From the NCBI GenBank assembly GCA_037444075.1, contig JBBIND010000012.1, positions 8,334-72,333 on the forward strand: a stretch of 64,000 bases of DNA. Reading direction: 5' to 3'. The position numbers and the translations under genes were made by a program. Numbering within the stretch: position 1 is the first letter of the stretch; every line of letters starts with the position of its first letter. This document shows positions 27,001 through 34,903 of this stretch, in pieces. The DNA comes from JBBIND01 sp037444075 (GTDB lineage Bacteria > Acidobacteriota > Terriglobia > Bryobacterales > Bryobacteraceae). The notes under the pieces are model-generated. The model ran no database searches. It worked only from the letters and a program-made list of their open reading frames with translations, and had not been told where the DNA came from.

Positions 27001-27504
27001 ACTGCTCGTCTTCACGACACCCGGAAGCGTGTACAGCAATTGGTACAGGTTGCGGCCGTTGGCCGGGAGGTCCCGGACCAGCTTCTGTTCGATGGTGGCA
27101 GAGCGCGAGGCCGTTTCCGTCTGGAGCAGTTGGGCTTGTCCCGCCACGGTAATGCTCTCGGTGATGGCGCCCAATTCAAGACGCACATCGACGCGCAGCC
27201 GGTCCGCCGCGCTGACCTGGAGTCCGGGACGGGTTACTTTCTTGAAGCCCTCCAACTCCACCGTAACGACGTATTCACCAGGCGGCAAGAATTGGGTTAC
27301 GTACCGGCCAGTCTCGTTTGTCCTGGCTTGGTACTCCAGTCTCCGCTCCACACTAGTAGCAACGACACGCGCCCCCACGATAGGGGCGCCCGATGGGTCA
27401 GTCACCTCCCCCGTTATTGTGGCGCGGAATTCCTGCGAAACAGCCGCTGTCCCCAACATGAAAAGGCAGAGGACGAGCGCGCTGAACAGACGTAGAACTC
27501 TCAT
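24001..27504 (-). CDS. TonB-dependent receptor, Oar-like, with carboxypeptidase-regulatory domain
   Basis: A 1167-aa outer-membrane protein. Residues about 1-22 are a signal peptide (LRLFSALVLCLFMLGTAAVS). Residues 25-105 form a carboxypeptidase-regulatory-like beta sandwich (ATITGEVTDPSGAPIVGARV, GRYVTQFLPPGEY). A plug-like region follows (DLPANGRNLYQLLYTLPGVV, VSINGGRSGENETLLDG), then a long barrel ending in the terminal Phe of KLIF. Such receptors are very numerous in Acidobacteriota and are thought to import or bind polysaccharide or peptide ligands with TonB energy. The start at 27504 has GGAGG five bases upstream. It has its own promoter. Confidence 0.92.
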   Translation of the reverse strand: MRVLRLFSALVLCLFMLGTAAVSQEFRATITGEVTDPSGAPIVGARVVATSVERRLEYQARTNETGRYVTQFLPPGEYVVTVELEGFKKVTRPGLQVSAADRLRVDVRLELGAITESITVAGQAQLLQTETASRSATIEQKLVRDLPANGRNLYQLLYTLPGVVKTSSYWGSFELYAFGNINAVSINGGRSGENETLLDGVATTRSSRSATFAPALNAIEEVNVLTNSYDAQFGRIGGGVTSISLRTGTNTLHGQLFEFLKNDKIGANGYSRNAAGVKRPPFRNNTFGFTVDGPVYIPKLLDGRNRVFFMLSLEALRERNPQTQLWSVPTAPQRSGDFSQTVDNANRQITIYDPMSTTRNAAGAFVRTPFAGNRIPQNRINQVASRAASFYPAPNRPSENLDQQNNYLFVNSSRNGYDQWLGKMDVHITQNSRISWRYGQTPWSNWARIQWGTNAAEPSSEHPSTRVSRNWGADWTYTISPSAVFNLRGGLARYEGFSGNTFGRNYDPRQLGFPDALVRQFTALQFPRFNLTGHNYSPLGATQTSGYETSDTYSAQPNLNVIRGRHSIKTGLELRLYQTNNIRPASASGNYSFGRNWSQADPLRADALSGNEFATFLLGHPTSGFVDRNMDPAYRNPYYAIFVQDDWKVTPRITLNLGLRWDFESPIRERYNRQVRGFAFGQPSPLASQVQGLNLRGGLLFAGTSGVERLAFDRDLNNWQPRAGIAWQFADKWVLRAGYGLNYLGQNANGPDTGFSRRSDLVDSTDGRLTPAVSLSDPFPTQLFPTGLLLPIGSSQGLATNLGLAVSAQYLERALPSTHQFSFGFQRSLPGGWLADASYVGNITRKLPVGVGLNFIPADTLNSIPVADRSAYFTAAQPNPMRGLLPGSAFNGATIPRQQLLVAYPHFSQVNISNVAVGSQRYDSLQMKATRRFSGGLAMQLSYTLAKTLEEVSLLNAQDVVLSDLNQTGLERRLSEWDIPHTFSIASSYELPFGKGKPWLSDANRVVNGFIGGWNLSAQWMIRSGAPFAFPNAGPLAARSAQLTSKQRDENARKGGGVKFDPFFDKWFDTTLFPNRAPAPFTLRDFPTRFPDVRSDFLQSWEISAYKEFPIAERLRWQIRLDAHNAFDYTHFGRLISTSVTDPRFGQLNPAQRNQPRDFVAVMKLIF

Positions 27505-27831
27505 GCCTTCCTCCCTGATTGCTGAGATCTCGAAAATGCCGGTATAAGCTGAATCCCTGCGCCCAATGGTGTGACTATAGATCAATCCGAACCATCAGTC
27601 AACCCGTCGCTGTCCCGGGCAACGCGGCCACCCAACTGCGTTGAAAAGACTCGACTTTTAGGTCCAGGGCCAGGCAGCGTCCGGCGTGGTCGGCCGGGGA
27701 GCAAGGCTCACATTGTTGCATTTCACCACGTAGTTTCCAGCCGCAGCGGCAAAGCGTCCTCATGGTCGATTCGCCCGATGACACTGTGCGCGCCCGGGTT
27801 CTTCGGCAGGTCACACACTGAAGCGCATCCC
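27505..27831. other. Gap of about 330 bases between the TonB receptor and the upstream regulator gene
   Basis: The receptor promoter and ribosome site occupy the left third. The remainder, up to 27831, is the 3' flank of the winged-helix gene on the same strand. I see no RNA gene or repeat in it. Confidence 0.5.
27574..27602 (-). promoter_or_regulatory. Sigma-70-like promoter for the TonB receptor
   Basis: On the minus strand TTGACT (27597-27602) and TATAGT (27574-27579) are separated by exactly 17 bases. This is the best consensus promoter in the window and lies about 70 bases upstream of the receptor ATG. Confidence 0.72.
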
Positions 27832-28227
27832 CTACCTTTTGTCCTTTGGCAGGTTCCGGCTGCTTCGCGCGGCGCTGATGAGCGAGTCCATGCTCTCCAG
27901 GTATCTCTCCAGGGCTTGGCTTCCCGTCGGCGTCAGCCGGTACTCCGTTCTTGGTTTCCGCTCCTGAAAACATTTCCGGCAGACTACGTAATTTGCTTCT
28001 TCCAGGCGCCGGGCGTGGGTGCTCAGATTGCCGTCCGTAACCGCGGTTCGATCTTTCAGTTCGCTGAACGTCAGCGGACCGTCTCGGGCGAGTGCGCTGA
28101 GAATCAGCAGCCTGACCGGCTCATGCACCAGCCTGTCGATTTCCGGGGGGCGCGCCTCCGCTCCGGCATCGCCACGCCTGCCTGTGTTCCGGTCAGTTCG
28201 CCTGCTTCTTCGCGCCATTTCAGCCAT
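27832..28227 (-). CDS. Winged-helix transcriptional regulator (MarR/ArsR-like)
   Basis: A 131-aa protein with a basic, low-complexity N-terminus and a winged helix from about residue 35: RLLILSALARDGPLTFSELK, then VTDGNLSTHARRLEEANYVV as the recognition helix, and a wing RKPRTEYRLTPTG. This resembles the winged-helix domain family typified by small repressors of adjacent genes. An ATG at 28218 is an equally good start (AAAAGG ten bases upstream). It lies between selB and the TonB receptor on the same strand; its target is unknown. Confidence 0.8.
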   Translation of the reverse strand: MAEMARRSRRTDRNTGRRGDAGAEARPPEIDRLVHEPVRLLILSALARDGPLTFSELKDRTAVTDGNLSTHARRLEEANYVVCRKCFQERKPRTEYRLTPTGSQALERYLESMDSLISAARSSRNLPKDKR

Positions 28228-28349
28228 GCCTTTTCGAGCGATGCAACTCAGTCTCCTTCCGGACATCCCCGCCCGGAAGAGCACCAGCGATCATGAGCGC
28301 CCGCCATCGCCGCGAACAAGTACGTTCCGCTGCAAAGCTTGCGGCAACT

Positions 28350-30221
28350 TCACAACACCACGCGTGTGTCGCCCTGACGCCGCGTCACCCGCTCACGGTC
28401 GAAGTACTCCAGTAGCGGTATCGCGTACTTGCGCGAAACTCCGGTCCATTCTTTGAAATCACCAACGCTGAATCGCTCGCCCTGTCTCCCGGCAAGAAGC
28501 GCCCGCACGGATTCGAGCGCTTCGCGGTGGAAGATGAGTTCATCGGACAAGCGAGCCAGGCGGCCATCCCGGATGAGGATCTCGAGCAGCGTGCGCGCCT
28601 TGTGCGGTGCCACGCCGCATGCGGTCAGCACTTCGGACTTCGCTGGCACCTGCAACCCGCCGCGGCGAAAAGCCTCCTCGATGCGCGTCAGTGCCTCCTG
28701 CTCATCCTGCTGGAACACCCGGCGGTGAGAGGCTAAACGTACGATGTCCCTCTCGACGGCGATGGCGGACGAGTTGTTCAGCGCGGCTTCCAGCAGAAAC
28801 GCCGGCACGCCGGGGAACTCCTTCGTCCGGAGTTCTTCCTTGGCCAGGCCGGCTTGAAGGGGTTGCGCGCGGTGGAACGCCTGCAATACCTTCGCGGAAC
28901 GCTCAGCTGCGGATTTGAGCCACTCCGGAGCCACCATGCAGGGTTGGGATTCGCCCAGCAAACTGAGGCCGGCGGATTCGCCAATCCCGGCAAGCACATC
29001 CGCCCGCACACCCGTGCGTGCAACGAGTTCGCTCAGCTCCAAGCCGTAGGGTGCTTCACGCACCCAGATTCCCAGGCGTCCCGCGAGGTCTGCTTCGGAC
29101 AGTTTCCGAAGCCTCTCCGCGGCGACGGTGCGCCGAAGTTTCTCAGGCGGGTTCGCATCCAACACGACGCCTCCGCCAATGGTCACCACGGGAGAGAACA
29201 TGCGGATGATGAACCGGTCCCCGGGCAGAAAAAACAACGGCTTCTGCAAACTGAATCGGGCCAATCCCCTGCGCCCCGGCGCCAACGCGTTGGGCGGTTC
29301 CAACAGGTGTACCGTCGCGGTGGTTTCCGCCGTGCCGCAGTGAAAGTGCACGGGCGTGGCGTGTTTCAACGGCCGTGCCGAGGCGAGCAACTCGACCTCG
29401 CACTCGGCGCGCGTCGCCGCCGCGAACAGCCCCGGGTCAGTCAGCGTAATGCCTCTACGCAGTTGGGACGTTTCCGCGCCGGCCACGTTGAGCGCCGTTC
29501 TCTGTCCCGCGGACGCCTGCTCGACGGACGTGCCGTGGACTTCGATGCCGCGGACTCGAAGGCGCTTGCCGCCGGGCAGAGCTTCAACTTCCTGCTCTAC
29601 GCCAACACTGCCGTCCGACAGGGTTCCCGTCACCACGGTTCCGAAACCGCGCATGCTGAAAGCACGGTCGATGGGAAGCCGCAGGTGCCTGGTTGCATCT
29701 CTTTCCGGCACGGAGGCAGCCACGCGAGCCAGTTCCTGTTTCAGTGTTTCCACGCCTTCGCCACTGAGGGCGCTCACGGGCACCAGCGGAGCCTTCTCCA
29801 GGAAGGAGCCTGCCAGGAATTCCTGCGCTTCCAGTTTCGCCAGTTCAAGCAGGCCGGTTTCGACGGCGTCGCACTTTGTCAGTGCCACCACTCCGCGCGT
29901 AATGCCGAGCAAGCGGCAGATTTCGAAGTGCTCGCGCGTCTGCGGCTTGATGGACTCGTCCGCTGCGATCACCAGCAGCACGGCATCGATGCCCGTGGCC
30001 CCGGCGAGCATGTTGCGCACGAAACGCTCGTGCCCGGGCACGTCCACAAAGCCGATCCGTATGTCCGCCGGCAATTCGAGATGGGCGAACCCTAAGTCGA
30101 TGGAGATGCCCCGCCGCTTCTCCTCCGCCAGGCGGTCCGTGTCGATGCCTGTCAACGCCCCGACCAGAGTGGTCTTGCCATGATCGATATGACCCGCCGT
30201 GCCGACGATAATGTTCCTCAT
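28350..30221 (-). CDS. selB: Selenocysteine-specific elongation factor SelB
   Basis: A 623-aa GTPase: GTAGHIDHGKTTLVGALTG (P-loop), GISIDLGFAHLEL, DVPGHERFVRNMLAGATG, and LTKCDAVETG for guanine binding. EF-Tu-like barrels follow, and the last ~200 residues are winged-helix repeats that bind the SECIS RNA (GERFSVGDFKEWTGVSRKYA at the end). SelB delivers Sec-tRNA to UGA codons. The organism therefore probably makes selenoproteins. No selA, selD, tRNA-Sec or recoded UGA was found here. ATG 30221 fits homology; a frame extension gives 30236. Confidence 0.92.
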   Translation of the reverse strand: MRNIIVGTAGHIDHGKTTLVGALTGIDTDRLAEEKRRGISIDLGFAHLELPADIRIGFVDVPGHERFVRNMLAGATGIDAVLLVIAADESIKPQTREHFEICRLLGITRGVVALTKCDAVETGLLELAKLEAQEFLAGSFLEKAPLVPVSALSGEGVETLKQELARVAASVPERDATRHLRLPIDRAFSMRGFGTVVTGTLSDGSVGVEQEVEALPGGKRLRVRGIEVHGTSVEQASAGQRTALNVAGAETSQLRRGITLTDPGLFAAATRAECEVELLASARPLKHATPVHFHCGTAETTATVHLLEPPNALAPGRRGLARFSLQKPLFFLPGDRFIIRMFSPVVTIGGGVVLDANPPEKLRRTVAAERLRKLSEADLAGRLGIWVREAPYGLELSELVARTGVRADVLAGIGESAGLSLLGESQPCMVAPEWLKSAAERSAKVLQAFHRAQPLQAGLAKEELRTKEFPGVPAFLLEAALNNSSAIAVERDIVRLASHRRVFQQDEQEALTRIEEAFRRGGLQVPAKSEVLTACGVAPHKARTLLEILIRDGRLARLSDELIFHREALESVRALLAGRQGERFSVGDFKEWTGVSRKYAIPLLEYFDRERVTRRQGDTRVVL

Positions 30222-31137
30222 GGGGGCGATTTCCATCGTACTACTCGCCGCACTGTGGGCCCTTCAGGAGCCGGCCACTTTTAAGGCGGACACTCTTCTG
30301 GTGCGTGTGGACGCGCAGGTGATGCTGGAGAACAAGGTGTTGGCTGAGTTGGAACGAGCCGACTTCTTGGTCCGTGATGAGGGCGTTCCCCAGGATATTC
30401 TCTACTTCGGGCGGGAGACCGAACCCCTGCGCCTGCTCCTGTTGCTGGATGTCAGCGGCAGCATGAGGAGCCAGGTGGAAGGGGTGGCCAAGGTTTCGCG
30501 GGAGGCGCTGAAGTCCCTGCGCGAGGGAGACGAGGTCGCGGTGATGGCGTTCAGCCGGCGCGCCCGCGTGCATCTGGATTTCACACCGGACATTGAGCGC
30601 GTGTCGCGCGAGATTGGGCCGGCTGCGCGTGATTCGACATTGGGCAGCGGCACGGCCACGAATGCGGCCATCATCGAGGCTGCCCGCTACATGAGCGGGA
30701 GCCTCGAGGGGCGGGCCGGGCGGCGCGCCATCATCATCGTCACTGATAACCGCGGCCTCAACTACCTGACGCCGGATGAGGACACGCTCCGCGAATTGCT
30801 GGCGGCCGATGTTGTGCTGAATGCCGTGCTCGCGGCCAATGCTTCGCGACCGAAGCCACCGCCTGCGGGGGCGATCCTGAATCCGGAGTTCACGCCTACC
30901 GACGTTCCACGGCTCGCCGATGCGAGCGGCGGTGAAGCGCTGCAAGCCCGGCAGGCGCCGGCTTCCTTTCGGGCGCTGATGGAACGCATCCGCGCCCGCT
31001 ACAGTCTGCACTTCCGTCCGCAGGCGGCCACCGGGGGAGAGTTCCGCCGCATCCAGGTGGAACTTACCGAGGCAGCCGCGAGGCGCTACCCTCGCGCCAG
31101 GGTGCTGGCCAGGTCCGGCTATTACGCGCCCCGATAG
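30211..31137 (+). CDS. VWA domain protein, Acidobacteriota-type
   Basis: A protein of about 308 aa with an N-terminal hydrophobic stretch (GAISIVLLAALWALQEP) acting as a signal peptide, a short beta module (TLLVRVDAQVMLENKVLAEL, DFLVRDEGVPQDILYFGRE), then a von Willebrand A domain with the metal-site motif DVSGSMRS near residue 93 and IIIVTDNRGLNYL. The pattern matches the VWFA-related domain common in Acidobacteriota. The start is unclear: GTG 30199, ATG 30211 and ATG 30220 are all possible, and the last overlaps the selB start codon on the other strand. Function unknown, probably protein binding in the periplasm. Confidence 0.82.
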   Translation: MFLMGAISIVLLAALWALQEPATFKADTLLVRVDAQVMLENKVLAELERADFLVRDEGVPQDILYFGRETEPLRLLLLLDVSGSMRSQVEGVAKVSREALKSLREGDEVAVMAFSRRARVHLDFTPDIERVSREIGPAARDSTLGSGTATNAAIIEAARYMSGSLEGRAGRRAIIIVTDNRGLNYLTPDEDTLRELLAADVVLNAVLAANASRPKPPPAGAILNPEFTPTDVPRLADASGGEALQARQAPASFRALMERIRARYSLHFRPQAATGGEFRRIQVELTEAAARRYPRARVLARSGYYAPR

Positions 31138-31266
31138 GCTGCCGGCGCTCACCCGGAAACAGGCAAAAGGCAGCGTTTGCCGAGTCTCTTCCGGCGGGGC
31201 CGCGATTGCGATACATTGTGTGGTTGCGCTGCTTTCATCACAATCGCACGCAAGGAGAGGAATGCT

Positions 31267-32412
31267 ATGCGGAAAATCAAGACTGCTGTCATAGGGGCCG
31301 GATTCATGGGCCGCGTTCACACGGAGGCCATCCGGCGGCTGGGTGGCGTGGAGGTGGCGGGAGTGGCTGCCATCACTCAGCAGGAAGCGGCCGCCTTCGG
31401 GCGCAGCATGCGCGTGGATCGCACCACTGACGATTACATGAGCCTGGTGAACGATCCCGAAATAGAGGCCGTACATATCTGCACGCCCAACGCGCTGCAC
31501 TATCCGGTGGCCAAAGCCGCCATCAAAGCGGGCAAGCACGTGCTGTGCGAAAAGCCGATGGCGATGTCGGTATCCGAGGCCAAGGATATGGCGAAACTGG
31601 CCAAGTCCAAGGGTGTGGTGGCCGCGGTGAATCACAACCTGCGTTATTACCCGGTGCTCCAGCAGATTCGCCGCATGATCGAGAAGGGTGATCTCGGCGA
31701 GATCCTGGTAGTGCAGGGAACCTATTCCCAGGACTGGCTGCTCTATGACACCGACTACAACTGGCGGTTGGATGCCAAGGACAACGGCCCTCTCCGCGTG
31801 GTTGGCGACATCGGCTCGCACTGGATGGATCTCGTCCAACACCTGACCGGGATGCGCATCACCGCGCTCTGCGCTGATTTGCAGACAGTTCACAAGACCC
31901 GCAAGCGGCCCAAGGTGGCTGTGGAGACGTTTGCCGGGAAGAAACTGAAGCCGAGCGATTATGACGACGTCCCCATCGATACGGAGGACTTCGGCTCGGT
32001 GCTCCTCCACCTGGGAGACCGCGCGCGCGGCGCTTACACGGTGAGCCAGGTGAACGCGGGCAACAAGAACCGCCTGCAAATGGAGATTTACGGCACCAAG
32101 GCGGGCGTAATCTGGAACCAGGAAAGGCCCGACGAACTGTGGGTGGGCAACCGCAACACTCCGAACCAGATCATCATGAAGGACCCCTCGCTGCTATTGC
32201 CCATGGCCAGCGGCTTCGCGGATCTGCCTGGCGGGCACGGCGAAGGCTACGGCGACACCCATAAGCAGGTGTTCCGCCGCTTCTACGCGCGTATCGCTGA
32301 TCCCAAATCCCCGGTCGATTTCCCCACGTTCGAGGAAGGACTCTGGGGAATGCAGTTGCTGGAGAACGTGCTCAAGAGCCACAAGAAGCGCAGCTGGGTG
32401 AAGACCAGCTAA
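31267..32412 (+). CDS. Gfo/Idh/MocA family oxidoreductase
   Basis: A 381-aa protein with a Rossmann start (KTAVIGAGFMGRVHTEAIRR), the catalytic lysine motif VLCEKPMAMSVSEAKDMA, NHNLRYYPVLQQIRRM, GDIGSHWMDLVQHLTG for the catalytic His region, and a C-terminal beta domain ending in a full-length tail. GGAGAGG before ATG 31267 fixes the start; the frame is open to 31177. It belongs to the family oxidising sugars and inositols with NAD(P), and stands alone. Confidence 0.87.
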   Translation: MRKIKTAVIGAGFMGRVHTEAIRRLGGVEVAGVAAITQQEAAAFGRSMRVDRTTDDYMSLVNDPEIEAVHICTPNALHYPVAKAAIKAGKHVLCEKPMAMSVSEAKDMAKLAKSKGVVAAVNHNLRYYPVLQQIRRMIEKGDLGEILVVQGTYSQDWLLYDTDYNWRLDAKDNGPLRVVGDIGSHWMDLVQHLTGMRITALCADLQTVHKTRKRPKVAVETFAGKKLKPSDYDDVPIDTEDFGSVLLHLGDRARGAYTVSQVNAGNKNRLQMEIYGTKAGVIWNQERPDELWVGNRNTPNQIIMKDPSLLLPMASGFADLPGGHGEGYGDTHKQVFRRFYARIADPKSPVDFPTFEEGLWGMQLLENVLKSHKKRSWVKTS

Positions 32413-32426
32413 TCGGCCTCCACGTC

Positions 32427-32457
32427 GCGGCCGGGGTGAGCGTCAGTCTCCGGCCGC
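32427..32457. terminator. Hairpin between convergent genes
   Basis: GCGGCCGG (32427-32434) and CCGGCCGC (32450-32457) are exact 8-base inverted repeats. The hairpin is placed just after the dehydrogenase stop and overlaps the end of the convergent phosphatase gene, so it could terminate in both directions. No T-run follows. Confidence 0.45.
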
Positions 32458-33114
32458 GCCCCTCATGCGCTCGGCCAGAACCAGCTCAGCGAGTGCTTCC
32501 ATCCGGTCTACCAGCAGGTCAGGCGGGTGCTCATCAAACGTCTCAGGCTGGAACCCGTAGGTCACCCCGCAGGACTTGATTCCCGCGTTTCGTGCGGTAA
32601 GCACGTCGACTGAGCTGTCACCCACCATGAGCGCCCGGTGCCTGGCCACGGACGTTTCACGCAAGAGCGCTTCCACGCCCATCGGGTGAGGTTTCTTCTG
32701 TTCGAAACTGTTGCCTCCGTAAATACTCACGAAGTGCTCGGACAGTTCCAGCCCTTCCAGAATAGCTGTAGAAAAGCGGACCGGCTTGTTCGTCAGCACC
32801 GCCATCTTCACGCCTGCCTCGCGCAACTTATCGAGAGCTTCCTGCACGCCCGGATACAGCTGCGTTTCGTCCAGCATGTGATCGCGGTAGTACTCGTAGA
32901 AGTGCTGTAGAGCCTTTTCGACGTCCGCTTCCGATGCGTCGTCTCCGAGCGCCCGCCGGATCAGCAGGGGCGCGCCGTTGCCCACGTAGGAGTAGACGAG
33001 GTCATTGGCAATGGGCTCCAGCCCCAGGTGCCCGCGCGCTGCGTTGACGGAGTTCGCCAGATCGAGACGGGAGTCGATCAGCGTGCCGTCCAGGTCGAAA
33101 ATCAGAAGATCCAT
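32443..33114 (-). CDS. gph: HAD hydrolase, phosphoglycolate phosphatase-like
   Basis: A 223-aa HAD enzyme: MDLLIFDLDGTLIDSRLDLA (nucleophile Asp), VLTNKPVRFS (motif II Thr), EQKKPHPMGVEAL (motif III Lys) and VGDSSVDVLTARNAG (motif IV). The cap domain type and the start fit Gph, which hydrolyses 2-phosphoglycolate from DNA repair or oxygenase activity; related pyrophosphatase or sugar phosphatase roles are possible. ATG 33114 is where homology begins, inside a frame open to 33186. Confidence 0.82.
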   Translation of the reverse strand: MDLLIFDLDGTLIDSRLDLANSVNAARGHLGLEPIANDLVYSYVGNGAPLLIRRALGDDASEADVEKALQHFYEYYRDHMLDETQLYPGVQEALDKLREAGVKMAVLTNKPVRFSTAILEGLELSEHFVSIYGGNSFEQKKPHPMGVEALLRETSVARHRALMVGDSSVDVLTARNAGIKSCGVTYGFQPETFDEHPPDLLVDRMEALAELVLAERMRGAAGD

Positions 33115-33429
33115 CAGAGTCAGTTGTCGGCCGTGCCTGTTGCCGGTCCTCGCTCGCCTCGGGAGCCGACCGCCTTCCATCCGCAAACAGACACCCTCTC
33201 ACCACCAAGGCGGGTCTTGAATTGGCTTGCAGGAACCGGGCAGGAACGTTGCCCCGGCTTCTCCAAGCGGTTGCAGATTAGGCCGGCACTGATATTGACC
33301 CCTCAACCGCCACCCGGCCTGCCTGCCGAGGCTGAGACTGCGCCCTGACTCGATTCTATCAACTCGGCCCCTTCGCTGGCTCGCGGCGGGGACGGGACTG
33401 TTAGCTAAGCCCTGCCCGTGGTAAGCCCC
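33115..33429. other. Intergenic stretch with no gene recognised
   Basis: About 315 bases between gph and the cvpA-like gene, both leftward. Nothing with coding character, RNA structure or promoter consensus stands out. Confidence 0.45.
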
Positions 33430-33996
33430 TCAGAAGGACTGCGCCGCGGGACGTCGCTTGCGTTTGCCGAAGGCTTCCGACCACGCCTCCTGGATCTTCT
33501 CAAAGCCCTCCCGGAAACCATCTTTGAGCTCACGCGGGGCGACGTCGGCGCAGAAGTTCGCCGCGTCAATGAGATAGGGGGCGAACCGGCTCTCCACCAC
33601 CGCCTTGGGCGGAGGCTTGGGAGCGAACGCCACCATGGCAAGCACCAGGGCAATGGCCGGTATCAAGCCTCGGACCAGGCCGAAGGCTGCTCCAAGGGAG
33701 CGGTCCAGCCAGGTGAGCCCCATCCAGCGGAACGCCGCTGCCAGGAGCCTGCCGAGCAGCCCACCCGCCACCATGCAGCCGCCCAGGACCAGCCAGAAAC
33801 CTATGAAATTGGCCACCTTGGGCGAACTGACCCAGGGGATGAGAAACGCCCCCGCGACACCATAAAACCAGATGGCGGCCAGCAAGCCGAGGATCGTGGC
33901 GGCGAAGCCAACTCCCACCCGCGCGAACCCCTTGGCACAGCCCGCCGCCACCGAAAGCCCCACGATGAGGAGCAGGACGATGTCAAGCCAGTTCAC
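33430..33996 (-). CDS. cvpA: CvpA family membrane protein
   Basis: A 188-aa protein with four hydrophobic helices: LDIVLLLIVGLSVAAGCAKG, VGFAATILGLLAAIWFYGVA, FIGFWLVLGGCMVAGGLLGR and LVRGLIPAIALVLAMVAFAP. The start MNWLDIVLLLI and the S-L-G-A-A-F-G-L-V-R-G segment are typical of CvpA, named for colicin V production and linked to membrane stress. The soluble tail is long and basic at the end. It overlaps purC by four bases, an association also seen with other pur genes. Confidence 0.85.
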   Translation of the reverse strand: MNWLDIVLLLIVGLSVAAGCAKGFARVGVGFAATILGLLAAIWFYGVAGAFLIPWVSSPKVANFIGFWLVLGGCMVAGGLLGRLLAAAFRWMGLTWLDRSLGAAFGLVRGLIPAIALVLAMVAFAPKPPPKAVVESRFAPYLIDAANFCADVAPRELKDGFREGFEKIQEAWSEAFGKRKRRPAAQSF

Positions 33997-34883
33997 AGGT
34001 CTTTTCCGCTGAGCAACTGGTAGGCTTCCAGGTACTTCTCCCTGGTTTTCGAAGCAACTTCCGGCGGCAGCGCAGGCGCCGGAGGCTGCTTATTCCATTG
34101 AATGGACTCCAGGTAGTCGCGCACGAACTGCTTGTCGTAAGACAACTGCGGACCGCCCGGGCGATAGCTGTCAGCCGGCCAGAAGCGCGACGAGTCCGGA
34201 GTCAGAGCCTCGTCCGCCAACACCAGGCGCCCGTCGACGAACCCGAATTCGAACTTCGTGTCAGCCAGGATGATGCCCTTCTGCTCGGCGTAGGCGGAGG
34301 CGCGCTCATAGATAGCCAGCGTCGTGTCGCGCAGTTGGGCGGCGACGTCATCGCCCACGCGTTCCACCACCTGCTCGTAGGAGATGTTCTCGTCGTGCCC
34401 GGTCTGGGCTTTCGTGGCTGGAGTGAACAGCGGCTTCGGAAGCCGGTCACTCTCGACGAGTCCCGGCGGAAGCTGGACTCCGGAGATGCTGCCGGCGGAT
34501 TTGTAGTCCTTCCAGCCGGAGCCCGCCAGGTAGCCGCGCGCCACGCACTCCACGTCGATCATTTCGGCGCGGCGGACCAGCATGGAGCGCCCTTCCAACT
34601 GGTCCCTGAAGCGCGGCAGCGGGTCGGGATACTGGCCGACGTCAGCGGTGATGAAGTGCGTGGGCACCAGATCGCTGAGAAAATCGAACCAGAAGATGGA
34701 CAACTGCGTGAGGATCCGGCCCTTCTGGGGAATCCCCGTGGCGAGGATGTAGTCGAATGCCGAGATGCGGTCCGAGGCCACAATCAGCAAACGCTCGCCC
34801 AGCTCATACACATCGCGCACCTTGCCGCGCGAGCGCAGCGGCACACCCGGCAGGTGGCTTTCAAGAAGTATGTCGCCGGCCAT
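33993..34883 (-). CDS. purC: Phosphoribosylaminoimidazole-succinocarboxamide synthase
   Basis: A 296-aa protein of the longer SAICAR synthase type: RGKVRDVYELGERLLIVASD near residue 18, SAFDYILATGIPQKG, VRRAEMIDVECVARGYLAGS and ILADTKFEFGFVDG, which include the ATP- and substrate-binding residues. It joins aspartate to CAIR in purine synthesis. It lies directly downstream of a Tat-exported dehydrogenase gene and upstream of cvpA on the same strand. Confidence 0.94.
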   Translation of the reverse strand: MAGDILLESHLPGVPLRSRGKVRDVYELGERLLIVASDRISAFDYILATGIPQKGRILTQLSIFWFDFLSDLVPTHFITADVGQYPDPLPRFRDQLEGRSMLVRRAEMIDVECVARGYLAGSGWKDYKSAGSISGVQLPPGLVESDRLPKPLFTPATKAQTGHDENISYEQVVERVGDDVAAQLRDTTLAIYERASAYAEQKGIILADTKFEFGFVDGRLVLADEALTPDSSRFWPADSYRPGGPQLSYDKQFVRDYLESIQWNKQPPAPALPPEVASKTREKYLEAYQLLSGKDL

Positions 34884-34903
34884 ATCCCGATCAGTTCGCG
34901 GAC

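Noticed and set aside
28854..30095. Plus-strand frame of 413 codons opposite selB
   Set aside because: It is fully antisense to selB and shows no motif.
30241..32079. Minus-strand frame of 612 codons opposite the VWA and dehydrogenase genes
   Set aside because: It covers two well-supported plus-strand genes and has the composition of a shadow frame.
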